Under the pieces are notes generated by a model. It saw only the letters and a program-made list of their open reading frames with translations. It was not told the DNA's origin and ran no database searches. From assembly GCA_041391665.1 (NCBI GenBank), contig JAWKNO010000001.1:310001-374000 (forward strand): a DNA stretch of 64,000 nt, given 5' to 3'. A program made the position numbers and the translations under genes. How positions within the stretch are numbered: position 1 is the stretch's first letter; every line of letters starts with the position of its first letter. This stretch comes from Bacteroidia bacterium. Lineage in GTDB: Bacteria > Bacteroidota > Bacteroidia > J057. Of this stretch, positions 51,796 to 59,849 are shown one piece after another.

Positions 51796-53411
51796 AACTT
51801 AACATTTTTACCTGAAATCTCCGATGAAAGCGGGATCGAAATCTGAAACGTACTGCCTTTGCCAAGGGCCGATTCCACCGAAACATTTCCACCGTGAACT
51901 TCTGCAATTTCTTTTACATAACTCAATCCCAGCCCAAAGCCTTTCACTTCGTGCAGGTCGCCGGTAGATACTCTGTAAAAACGGGTGAATATTCGTTGCT
52001 GATCCGCTTTGGCTATCCCTTTCCCTTTATCTTTCACGCGGATCAACAGGCGGTTTCCCTGATTTTTTGTTGTTACAGTGATCATGGGCGATTCCGGGCT
52101 GTACTTGACGGCATTGTCCAGAAGATTGTAAATAACATTTGCAATATGGACTTTATCTGCCATAATGGAATAGTTTTGCGCCAATAAATTGGTGTATATT
52201 TTTCCTTCCCGGCTTTGAATCTGCAAACGTATATTGTTGACTGCCTGTAAAATGGTCTCATGAATATCCATTTGTTCCGGTTTGATCTGAATTTCTCCCC
52301 GGTCAAATCGCGCTGCCTGCAATACCCGTTCGACCTGCCGGTTCATTCGCTGGTTTTCTTCTTTGATAATGCTGATATACCGGTCTGCCATTGTGGTATT
52401 GTTCCTGACCATCGGGTTGTTGAGCGAATCAGCTGCAAGCGAAATGGTTGCAATGGGTGTCTTCAACTCGTGCGTCATATTGTTGATAAAATCGTTTTTC
52501 ATCTCCGACAATTTTTTTTGTCTGAAAATGGTCACCAGGGTCATGGCAAAGCTGAAAAGCATGATTCCGCTAAAAATCAGCGAGGCTGCCAATTGAAACC
52601 ATACGGTCTTTAAGGTATAAATGCCCCGGTTGGGAAAAACGACATATAAAAAATTCTGCTCTCCCATCCGGGAGTAGGGGAAAAGTAAAACTTTATGACG
52701 GGATTGTAAAAACGTTTCCGGGTCAGTCTCTTTTTGTTTAAAAAGAAACTTCGAATCGGCTGTTGTGCCTCCAACCTGAAACTTGAAATTCTGATAAATT
52801 CCTTCATCCTGAAGGGTCTGCTTCAAGATTGTATCCAGTTGCACAGAGTCTATTCTTTCGGCAATATTCAGATGAAAGGTATTGAGCCCTTCGAGCGTTT
52901 GGCTCATCAGTTCGACTACTTTCCTGGGGCCGCGCATTTCGAGTTTCAGGTCTTTGATCGAGCCTTCTTTTCCGTCAGAATAAAATACATAGGATTGTTC
53001 GCCATTTTGAATAAAGGCAGAGTCGCCGCCGGTAACGTAGGTTTCCTGTTCGGTGATAATGGCCACGCTGTCCCTGATCCGTACCCGGCGTGGCTGTGTG
53101 GCCGTAAGATAATCGGTATCGCCTTTGAGGTTGGGCAATACACTTTGCCCTGGTTTTTTTACAGAAAGAGAATCTGTACCAATATCAGAATAGCCTACAT
53201 CCATGGCCCGTGAAACACTGATATACTTGGTTTTGATTTCTTCGCTATACAGAATGTCGACCAGCCGGCTAAGTGCGTCATTCACACTTACCTGAAAGCT
53301 GTCCTCACTGATGCGTATGGCTTTTCGGATCTGATAGACCTGCAGCCCCACAATTCCGAGAAGTGCGAGGGCCATTAAGCCAATAATGATATGGATGCGG
53401 TAGTTTTGCAC
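51792..53411 (-). CDS. Membrane sensor histidine kinase
   Basis: The product has 539 residues, starting at GTG 53411 so that the first transmembrane segment is whole (IHIIIGLMALALLGIVGLQV). A periplasmic sensor region (about 30-270) is followed by a second transmembrane segment (LAASLIFSGIMLFSFAMTLV), the HisKA domain with His314 in MTHELKTPIATIS, and the ATP-binding domain (NLLDNAVKYSPESP, VKDKGKGIAKADQQRIFTRF, GFGLGLSYVKEIAEVHGGN). The signal is unknown. A -7 element (TATCTTTG, 53423 to 53416 on the minus strand) ends 4 bp before the GTG, so the transcript could be nearly leaderless. Operon with the response regulator. Confidence 0.94.
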   Translation of the reverse strand: MQNYRIHIIIGLMALALLGIVGLQVYQIRKAIRISEDSFQVSVNDALSRLVDILYSEEIKTKYISVSRAMDVGYSDIGTDSLSVKKPGQSVLPNLKGDTDYLTATQPRRVRIRDSVAIITEQETYVTGGDSAFIQNGEQSYVFYSDGKEGSIKDLKLEMRGPRKVVELMSQTLEGLNTFHLNIAERIDSVQLDTILKQTLQDEGIYQNFKFQVGGTTADSKFLFKQKETDPETFLQSRHKVLLFPYSRMGEQNFLYVVFPNRGIYTLKTVWFQLAASLIFSGIMLFSFAMTLVTIFRQKKLSEMKNDFINNMTHELKTPIATISLAADSLNNPMVRNNTTMADRYISIIKEENQRMNRQVERVLQAARFDRGEIQIKPEQMDIHETILQAVNNIRLQIQSREGKIYTNLLAQNYSIMADKVHIANVIYNLLDNAVKYSPESPMITVTTKNQGNRLLIRVKDKGKGIAKADQQRIFTRFYRVSTGDLHEVKGFGLGLSYVKEIAEVHGGNVSVESALGKGSTFQISIPLSSEISGKNVKL

Positions 53412-53415
53412 AATT

Positions 53416-53423
53416 CAAAGATA
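53416..53423 (-). promoter_or_regulatory. -7 promoter element of the kinase-regulator operon
   Basis: Minus-strand TATCTTTG matches TAnnTTTG. It ends 4 bp before the GTG start at 53411, implying a leaderless or almost leaderless mRNA. The TTAAC boxes lie 28 bp upstream of it. Confidence 0.45.
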
Positions 53424-53450
53424 ATATACGCATTTCAACCCCACGAAGTA

Positions 53451-53487
53451 TTAACGTTTCCTTAACACACTTTAACGGAGTGTTAAC
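53451..53487. promoter_or_regulatory. Four phased TTAAC direct repeats, probable response-regulator binding site
   Basis: TTAAC occurs at 53451, 53462, 53472 and 53483, a spacing of 11, 10 and 11 bp, so all four lie on one face of the helix. This is the layout bound by OmpR/PhoB-type regulators. The site is nearly centred between a minus-strand -7 element (53416-53423, kinase operon) and a plus-strand one (53510-53517). Confidence 0.6.
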
Positions 53488-53509
53488 CACCGGGATTAGT
53501 TTTGGTAGT

Positions 53510-53517
53510 TATCTTTG
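53510..53517 (+). promoter_or_regulatory. Plus-strand -7 promoter element facing away from the kinase gene
   Basis: TATCTTTG matches TAnnTTTG on the plus strand, 23 bp from the last TTAAC box. There is no plus-strand protein gene downstream; a hairpin with a T-run follows at 53581, which suggests a short non-coding transcript. Confidence 0.4.
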
Positions 53518-53521
53518 TAAA

Positions 53522-53613
53522 GAACCTTAATAAAAGTAGTAGTAGTTACAATTTTCCATAGTTACAGTTGATAAAGCAAGCCGGCGTACCTTCATACGCC
53601 GGTACTTTTTTTT
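53522..53613 (+). ncRNA. Candidate small RNA ending in a terminator hairpin
   Basis: A plus-strand transcript starting near 53522 from the element at 53510 would be about 90 nt and end at the terminator at 53581-53612. It has no start codon with a useful frame. The promoter is next to the TTAAC boxes, so the response regulator could control it. Existence and start are inferred. Confidence 0.35.
53581..53612 (+). terminator. Rho-independent terminator, plus strand
   Basis: A perfect 8-bp stem CCGGCGTA (53581-53588) and TACGCCGG (53595-53602) with a 6-nt loop is followed by TAC and a run of nine T. The T-run is on the plus strand, so it does not fit the minus-strand aminotransferase gene that ends at 53612. 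Confidence 0.7.
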
Positions 53614-55039
53614 AGTCCCGGGCAGACTTATCTGTAAAACTTCTGACAAAATTGATAAAGGTGTCTATATCTGCAAAGTTGGAAATCAGTCCGATGGAAA
53701 TCCGTACCGCGCCACGCATTTTCCCTATAGCCGCAATCATATCGTAATAGTTTCCGGTTTCATGGCTGTGGAAATAATTTGCCAGCTCCTGCGAACTAAG
53801 ACAATTATTGACTTCGTCTATACCTGGATTGCAGAAGCATCCGGTGCGTATCGATATATCGAGGGAATTTGCCTTATTCTCCACATCTTCAAATGGGTAG
53901 GCTATCCCATCTGCATCGAAAAAATTCATGATAATGGTTCCTCCTCGCTGTTTCAGGTCTTTCGGTCCGAAAATTTGTACTACAGGATTTCCGTTACTGT
54001 GCCTGATCTTAGGAAGCTCTTCGAGCAGCCAGCCAGTCAGACTGAGGACTCTTTTTTTGATTGTCTCGATGCCGATGGAATCAATGTATTCAAGCCCGAT
54101 TTTAATGGCTGGAATATCGAGATAGTTGATGGTTCCGTCCTCAAATTTGGCGTGGCTGTTGTCGAGAAAATGATTGTCTGCAATCACCGATGCGAGGGTT
54201 ACAGTTCCTCCGGCAAACCATGGTTTTTGAAGCTTGGGCCAGGCTTCTTTTCTCACCAGCAGGCATCCAAGGCCGGTGGGATATCCAAATATTTTGTAAA
54301 AGGAAGCTGATACAAAATCGGGCTTATAAACAGAAAGATCCAGTCGGTCAGAGGGCACAAAAGCTGCTGCGTCGAGTAGTACATCCCAGCCATTCATATG
54401 TGCGTACTCGATCCAGTCGAGAAGATATTTTACACCTGAGACATTGGACTGGGCGGGGAATGCAAATAGTTTGTTTTTTTTCCCGGGAAATGCCCCCAGT
54501 TTTTCAAATACTTCTTCCTCATTGACCCGGAGGTCATTGATATTAAGGCCGCAATAGGTAAGGCCGGCGCCTTTGTGTTTGGCAAATTCCCGGATTCCGT
54601 TGACAGAGTTGTGGTTGTCAAAAGTAAGCAGGAAATGGGCATTGGAATCAAAGGGATATGATTCGCCGACAATTTTGAGTGCACCGGAGGCATTCGCGGT
54701 AAATATGCAAATGTAATCCTCTTCAGCCCTGAAATATTTTAGTACATATTCTCTTGCCTCCTCAACCAGCCTGGTAGCCAGCATAGAGGTGGGGTTGGAA
54801 GAATGTGGATTTCCGAAAATATGATCCTTCAACAGTTTGTGGTGTTTTTCTATCTGGCGGAGCGCATAGAGATTGCCGCCGGTAAAATCGAGATACACCT
54901 GTTCCTGCTCGTCGAGCCTGCTGTAATCAGTTTGTCGCAGTTCGTCAAGAATAGCCGTATCCTCAAATTGCGGATAGTGGGAAATGAATCGTTCGTAGTT
55001 TGCAGAGCCAGTTTTTGATGTATGTTGAATCCCGATCAT
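53612..55039 (-). CDS. Class V aminotransferase-fold protein, MoCo-sulfurase-like
   Basis: A 475-residue PLP enzyme of the NifS/cysteine desulfurase superfamily, closest in pattern to the N-terminal domain of molybdenum-cofactor sulfurase. Marks are YLDFTGGNLYALRQIEKHHK, FGNPHSSNPTS, TANASGALKIVGESYPF, DAAAFVPSDRLDLSVYKPDF, ASFYKIFGYPTGLGCLLVRK with the PLP-binding Lys, and RTGCFCNPG with the candidate persulfide cysteine. MoCo sulfurase activates xanthine-dehydrogenase-type enzymes; none is present here, and the C-terminal MOSC domain of the eukaryotic enzyme is absent. The substrate is therefore open. It stands alone. Confidence 0.82.
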   Translation of the reverse strand: MIGIQHTSKTGSANYERFISHYPQFEDTAILDELRQTDYSRLDEQEQVYLDFTGGNLYALRQIEKHHKLLKDHIFGNPHSSNPTSMLATRLVEEAREYVLKYFRAEEDYICIFTANASGALKIVGESYPFDSNAHFLLTFDNHNSVNGIREFAKHKGAGLTYCGLNINDLRVNEEEVFEKLGAFPGKKNKLFAFPAQSNVSGVKYLLDWIEYAHMNGWDVLLDAAAFVPSDRLDLSVYKPDFVSASFYKIFGYPTGLGCLLVRKEAWPKLQKPWFAGGTVTLASVIADNHFLDNSHAKFEDGTINYLDIPAIKIGLEYIDSIGIETIKKRVLSLTGWLLEELPKIRHSNGNPVVQIFGPKDLKQRGGTIIMNFFDADGIAYPFEDVENKANSLDISIRTGCFCNPGIDEVNNCLSSQELANYFHSHETGNYYDMIAAIGKMRGAVRISIGLISNFADIDTFINFVRSFTDKSARD

Positions 55040-55120
55040 GTATGTAATTACCTTATATTCTTATAACGTACAAAAAATGTGCAAAGAGGTGTTTTTCCTG
55101 AGAAATAACGGAGGAGTTGG

Positions 55121-58100
55121 TTATTTTCCTTCCATTTCTACAATCCCCTTCCAGGACTTCGGTATGCCTTCCCGCTGCAACTGCTGTACCTGACTCAGAA
55201 AGTAGCTCGCCGGCCCATCTTCCGGATATCGGCTCAGTACCGCAGAGAATGCCTTCATGGCAGTGCTGATATCTCCGTTCAGGTAGGCATTTAACCCTGT
55301 GTCAAAATCTTCAAGTGTAGCCTGTTTTAGCATAAGTACAGCCGAATCATCGCCATCCATACATTCGTAAATGCCTATGGCGTCTTCTTTTCCCTTTAGT
55401 CGTGCCAGTCCGAGATAGCGGAAGTGATACGGTAATCCGGATGGAAGATTCCGGTAGCTGATTTCGCTGAGGAGGATATTGGCACCGTAGTACTTGGTGA
55501 GTCCTTCAACCCTCGCGGCGGTATTGACGGTATCGGCGATGACAGCGGTTTCGGTTCTCTGCCGGTCTCCGATAATGCCCATGACCAAAGGCCCCATGTG
55601 CATACCCATTCCGACCCGGAGGGGTTGGCGTTTCTGCGCTACGCGTTGTTGGTTGTATTCGAGTAAGGCCTTCTGCATATCGATCGCAGCCTGCAGGGCG
55701 TTGGCAGGACTTTGCTGGAAAATGGCCATAATTCCGTCGCCCAGATATTGGTTGACAAACCCGCCATTCTGATAAATAAGGGGCCCCATGCGCTGGGCAT
55801 AGGCATTGACAAACCGGAAATTTTCATCGGGGGTCATCTGCTCCGCCAAGGTGGTATAACTTCGGATATCGGAAAAGAAGACGGTAACCTCGCGGTCAAT
55901 ATGATCGCCGAGTTTAACCTCTGTAATGGTTTTATACCCGAGGGTTTGGATAAATTCATTGGGGACAAACCTTCCGGAAGCGCGGTTAATCTGTCCCAGA
56001 TTGAGATGGGTGTGGAGTCTGGCGAGGAACTCATCCTTGCTGAAGGGTTTGGCGAGGTAGTCGTTGGCGCCGGTTTCGAGTCCCTGTACGAGGTCTGCGA
56101 CCTGATTTTTGGCGGTAATCATGATGATGGGTAGCTCGGAAGGCAAATAAGTTTCGCGAATTTTTCGTGCGACCTCATATCCCGACATGCGGGGCATCAT
56201 GACATCGAGGAGAATAATGTCGAAAGGTTTTGTGGAATGGGCGAGTAGATTGAGGGCTTCCTGCCCGTTCATAGCGGTGTGAATTTCAAAGCGGTCTCCG
56301 CGGAGGTGATTGCGCAATACCTGATGGTTGATGGGTTCGTCATCGACAATGAGCAATTGGACGCGATCTTCATTCAGGGGTTGAGCGAGGGTGGGAAAAC
56401 CCGGGCGATTGTGTGTGGCAAATTCTGGTACCAATGGCGTAATCTGCGGTGCGGTTGAAGCCTGTACCTTCTCGGCAGAGATGGGCAGGGTAAAGAAGAA
56501 AGTGGCTCCGTTTCCGGGTTGGGATTCAACCCGAATTTGTCCGCCATGTCGTTGCACGAGCTGCCGGGTGATGCTTAGTCCGAGTCCGGTACCGCTATAC
56601 TGTCGGGAAATGGATCCATCGCCCTGCTCAAAAGCATCAAAAATGATTTCCTGTTTTTCGGTAGGGATCCCAATACCGGTATCGGAGACGGCGATTTCCA
56701 GCATATTGTCTTTCTGCTTGGCAGATAGTTGTACAGCCCCGGATTCGGTAAACTTGATGGCATTTCCGACGAGGTTGTGCAGGATCTGTGTCAACCGGTC
56801 TTCATCGGCAAAAGCGGCAGGCAGGTCCGTAGGGATTTCGTTTCGCAGAATGATATTTCTTCCCTGAGTGAGGGGGAAGGAAACCTGAAGTACAACATCA
56901 GCCAGAGAGCGAAGGTGGATGGGTCGCTGGCGGAGAATCAGGTCGGCATTTCGGAGTCGGGAGAAATCGAGGAGATCGTTGACCAAAGAAGCCAGGCGTT
57001 TGCCGGATGCGATAATCATGCCCAGATTTTGTCGATCCTCATCGTCTTTTTCCCTTTCGAGCAGTCCTTCACTCAGGCCGATGATCCCATTGAGCGGGGT
57101 GCGCAATTCGTGTGAGGTATTGGCGAGAAACTGGTCTTTCAGGCGGTCGATTTGTTCGAGGCGCTCATTTATTTCCCGCTGTTTTTCTAATTCTTTTTCC
57201 TTCTCTGTGGTTCGTAATCGAATAATCCATCCAATCAACATTGCGCCAGCCAATATAAGAATGGCAGAAAACCACCAGCTAAAATACCATGGAGGAGAAA
57301 CCCGGAACGTAAATCTTGCCGGTTGCCCGCTCCATTGTCCATCAATCGAGCCTGCTTCTACTTCAAAAGAAAATTCCCGGGACAGCAAAAATGCGGGCAG
57401 GTTGGTATAACGGAGGCTGGTCTCCTGGGTAGGGGGAGACCACTCGCTATTATATCCCAGAAGACGGGTTCTGTATTGAAGGTTATTTTCCCAGAAATAA
57501 GCCAGGGCGGAATAGTCAAAGCGAATTTCCTGAAGGCCATCCTCGTAAGAAGTTTGCTTTATACTCGTAAATACAACTTTTGGAAGAGGCGGCCTGGCCT
57601 GATCCATGTCCGGGCGATATAGCGCAAGCCCTTTACTTGTACCATATAAAAATGTTCCTGATTTACTGATCTGAAAAGCATGGGGGCCCCATATTCCATT
57701 TTCGAGGAGGCCGTCAATGGTATTTGCATACTGAGCAATTTTTCCCGAATCCGGATCAACAGCGAGTAATCCTTCTGTGGTGGCCATCCAAATCAGCCCA
57801 GATTTCGGATCCAGTCTCAATCGCTGTAAGTTTTTGTACTTTTCAGGTATGTTGATTCTTTTCTCCGGGTTTTTCCCGGAGTAATCGTAAACCCACAGGC
57901 CATGTTCGCAGGTAATCCAAAGTTTTCCCTGATGAGACAAAAGAGAGCTTATAGATTTTACGGTATCCTTTCCATCGTGAACAATGACATGTCTGAAGCA
58001 GTCTGGATCAGAAGCAGCAAAGGCAAATTCTAGTCCGCGTTTCTGAACTGGAGACCCCGTATTTCGAAGGTTTTGCAGCCAGGAGGCACTTATCGGCTGT

Positions 58101-59755
58101 GTGCTGCGAAACAGGCCTCCGTTTACACAGCCCGCATACAGATAATTTTGGTCATCCAGTTCTGCAATCCTGAAGCCGGTGCCAGTTAGTCCATTCTTTG
58201 GACCAAAGCCGAGAATATAATCCTCTGTAAGAAGTGCTACTCCCTGTTGGTCAATTAAGGCCAGTATTTCAGGTTCTTTGGGGGAAGAAGGTTGAAGTGG
58301 AAGGATACCGAGGACAAATCCTATTTCAAAATTGTACAATAATCCCGGTTGCCCCATCCAGTTTAGCGGTTGTCCTTTGCCAAAAACTGCAGGGAGCGGA
58401 CGTGAGACCGGAGCCAGACAGCTTACGCCAGCCTGCTCACCGATCCACAGGCGGTTTTTATTGTCGATGCCCAACGAAATACAGAGATTTGCCATCAGTC
58501 CCTCTTCCTTTGTCAGAAGCCCTGCGCGTTTACCCTGAGAAGAGATTGCTGCCAGCCCGTTTGTAGTAGCCACAAGGGTAAATGTATCCTCAACACCTCC
58601 CTGTGCCCATGGCCAGTCTGCCTGCAAAGCGATGGCTCCGGCAGAAGGAAGTACGCCGGGCGTATTACCCACAGAAATATCAGAAAAACTTTCAAACGCA
58701 TCAAAATCTGAGGAAATTCTAGCCATTCCGGTAATCGTTCCGATCCATAGATTTCCTTCTGCGTCTTCTTCCAAAGAAAAAACAAATGGAGAAGGCAATC
58801 CCTGCTGGTCGTTGATCAGGGTAAACCGGGGGAACTGAACCGGATTGAATCTGGCTACCCCTTCGCTTCCGGCAATCCATATATTCCCGTCGCGGGTTCG
58901 TAAAATCGCCTTTGTTTTGCCCTGTTTAAATACAGAAACCCATGGCCCGGGGGTTGAGTCTCCGGTTTTCCATATGGCTACAGAACCATCTTCCGTGACT
59001 ATCCAGAGATTCCCGGAAGAATCCTCGCAGAGGAGTTTGATGTCAGGAGAATATACGGATGTCTCAGATTTTGTCTTAATGGGAACGCTGTCCCATTTAC
59101 TTATATCATCACCTTTGAATACCCACAGATTCCCCTCACGGGAATAGGCCCATACACTACCATCATTTCTTTGTGCCAGAGTTGTAACCGATGTTTTTTC
59201 ATTCTCCTTATTAGGAATGATTTCCATTTTGACAGAATCGACCCCAATAAATGAGAATCGGACCATTTCTATGGTTTCGTTATGAACAGGAATCCACAAC
59301 CTATCTTTATTGTCCCTCAGTATCTTCGTTTCCGGATCTGATTCGCCTTTAGGAAGAAAAACAGATCCAATATGATCAGTAAATGTGATACTATCTCCCG
59401 GTGCAAAATCTTTTAATGGTTGTGTGGATACTGCAATACCTTTTTTGCCTAATGCCCATAATCTGCCCAGCGGATCTTCACAAACCGAGCTCACAACCCC
59501 GCAAATTCTTTCAGCATCGGGGATTATCTGCAATTCTATCCCATTAAACCTTGTGAGCCCATGATTATAAAAATATACCCAGAGATATCCCTGCTGATCC
59601 TGATAGATGTCAGTAACTGCCGGCCCGGGAAGCGGTATCCGTACATCGTCGGGCTTGAATACCCGCATGGGAATCTGGGATTGTGCGTACAACAGACTGG
59701 TTCCTGTTAAAAGAAATAACAGACTAATCAAGAAGAAACACCTTGGGTTTGCCAT
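55121..59755 (-). CDS. Reg_prop sensor hybrid histidine kinase fused to receiver and class III nucleotide cyclase
   Basis: The product has 1544 residues. Signal peptide, then a two-component-regulator (Reg_prop) beta-propeller (about 30-740, repeats like GNLWIGTITGMARI), a Y_Y_Y domain (about 750-830), a transmembrane segment (FSWWFSAILILAGAMLIGWI), HisKA with His882 in SHELRTPLNG, HATPase (DTGIGIPTEKQEIIFDAFEQ), a receiver with Asp1184 in ILLDVMMPRMSG, and a class III cyclase with metal ligands Asp1296 (FFSDIRSY) and Asp1340 (YLGDGIMA) and the turnover Asn/Arg in VNTAARVE. A TPR-like tail ends it. The Lys that usually selects ATP is Gln1336. A periplasmic signal is likely turned into cyclic nucleotide synthesis. 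Divergent from the paralogue at 59850. Confidence 0.93.
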   Translation of the reverse strand: MANPRCFFLISLLFLLTGTSLLYAQSQIPMRVFKPDDVRIPLPGPAVTDIYQDQQGYLWVYFYNHGLTRFNGIELQIIPDAERICGVVSSVCEDPLGRLWALGKKGIAVSTQPLKDFAPGDSITFTDHIGSVFLPKGESDPETKILRDNKDRLWIPVHNETIEMVRFSFIGVDSVKMEIIPNKENEKTSVTTLAQRNDGSVWAYSREGNLWVFKGDDISKWDSVPIKTKSETSVYSPDIKLLCEDSSGNLWIVTEDGSVAIWKTGDSTPGPWVSVFKQGKTKAILRTRDGNIWIAGSEGVARFNPVQFPRFTLINDQQGLPSPFVFSLEEDAEGNLWIGTITGMARISSDFDAFESFSDISVGNTPGVLPSAGAIALQADWPWAQGGVEDTFTLVATTNGLAAISSQGKRAGLLTKEEGLMANLCISLGIDNKNRLWIGEQAGVSCLAPVSRPLPAVFGKGQPLNWMGQPGLLYNFEIGFVLGILPLQPSSPKEPEILALIDQQGVALLTEDYILGFGPKNGLTGTGFRIAELDDQNYLYAGCVNGGLFRSTQPISASWLQNLRNTGSPVQKRGLEFAFAASDPDCFRHVIVHDGKDTVKSISSLLSHQGKLWITCEHGLWVYDYSGKNPEKRINIPEKYKNLQRLRLDPKSGLIWMATTEGLLAVDPDSGKIAQYANTIDGLLENGIWGPHAFQISKSGTFLYGTSKGLALYRPDMDQARPPLPKVVFTSIKQTSYEDGLQEIRFDYSALAYFWENNLQYRTRLLGYNSEWSPPTQETSLRYTNLPAFLLSREFSFEVEAGSIDGQWSGQPARFTFRVSPPWYFSWWFSAILILAGAMLIGWIIRLRTTEKEKELEKQREINERLEQIDRLKDQFLANTSHELRTPLNGIIGLSEGLLEREKDDEDRQNLGMIIASGKRLASLVNDLLDFSRLRNADLILRQRPIHLRSLADVVLQVSFPLTQGRNIILRNEIPTDLPAAFADEDRLTQILHNLVGNAIKFTESGAVQLSAKQKDNMLEIAVSDTGIGIPTEKQEIIFDAFEQGDGSISRQYSGTGLGLSITRQLVQRHGGQIRVESQPGNGATFFFTLPISAEKVQASTAPQITPLVPEFATHNRPGFPTLAQPLNEDRVQLLIVDDEPINHQVLRNHLRGDRFEIHTAMNGQEALNLLAHSTKPFDIILLDVMMPRMSGYEVARKIRETYLPSELPIIMITAKNQVADLVQGLETGANDYLAKPFSKDEFLARLHTHLNLGQINRASGRFVPNEFIQTLGYKTITEVKLGDHIDREVTVFFSDIRSYTTLAEQMTPDENFRFVNAYAQRMGPLIYQNGGFVNQYLGDGIMAIFQQSPANALQAAIDMQKALLEYNQQRVAQKRQPLRVGMGMHMGPLVMGIIGDRQRTETAVIADTVNTAARVEGLTKYYGANILLSEISYRNLPSGLPYHFRYLGLARLKGKEDAIGIYECMDGDDSAVLMLKQATLEDFDTGLNAYLNGDISTAMKAFSAVLSRYPEDGPASYFLSQVQQLQREGIPKSWKGIVEMEGK

Positions 59756-59777
59756 GCAGGAAGTATTAAGACATTTA

Positions 59778-59797
59778 TAAATTTACCAGTAAATTAT
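59778..59797. promoter_or_regulatory. Inverted repeat in the divergent promoter region
   Basis: TAAATTTAC (59778-59786) and GTAAATTAT (59789-59797) form an AT-rich inverted repeat with 2-nt spacer and one mismatch, between the two divergent kinase-cyclase genes. It could be an operator shared by both; AT-richness makes chance occurrence possible. Confidence 0.3.
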
Positions 59798-59849
59798 GAT
59801 TTTTTGTATTTTACAGTTGTATTATGGTTATAAATAATTAGCCCAAACT

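Noticed and set aside
53305..53490. 61-residue minus-strand frame over the kinase start and TTAAC boxes
   Set aside because: It runs through the operator and in another frame of the kinase; no family resemblance.
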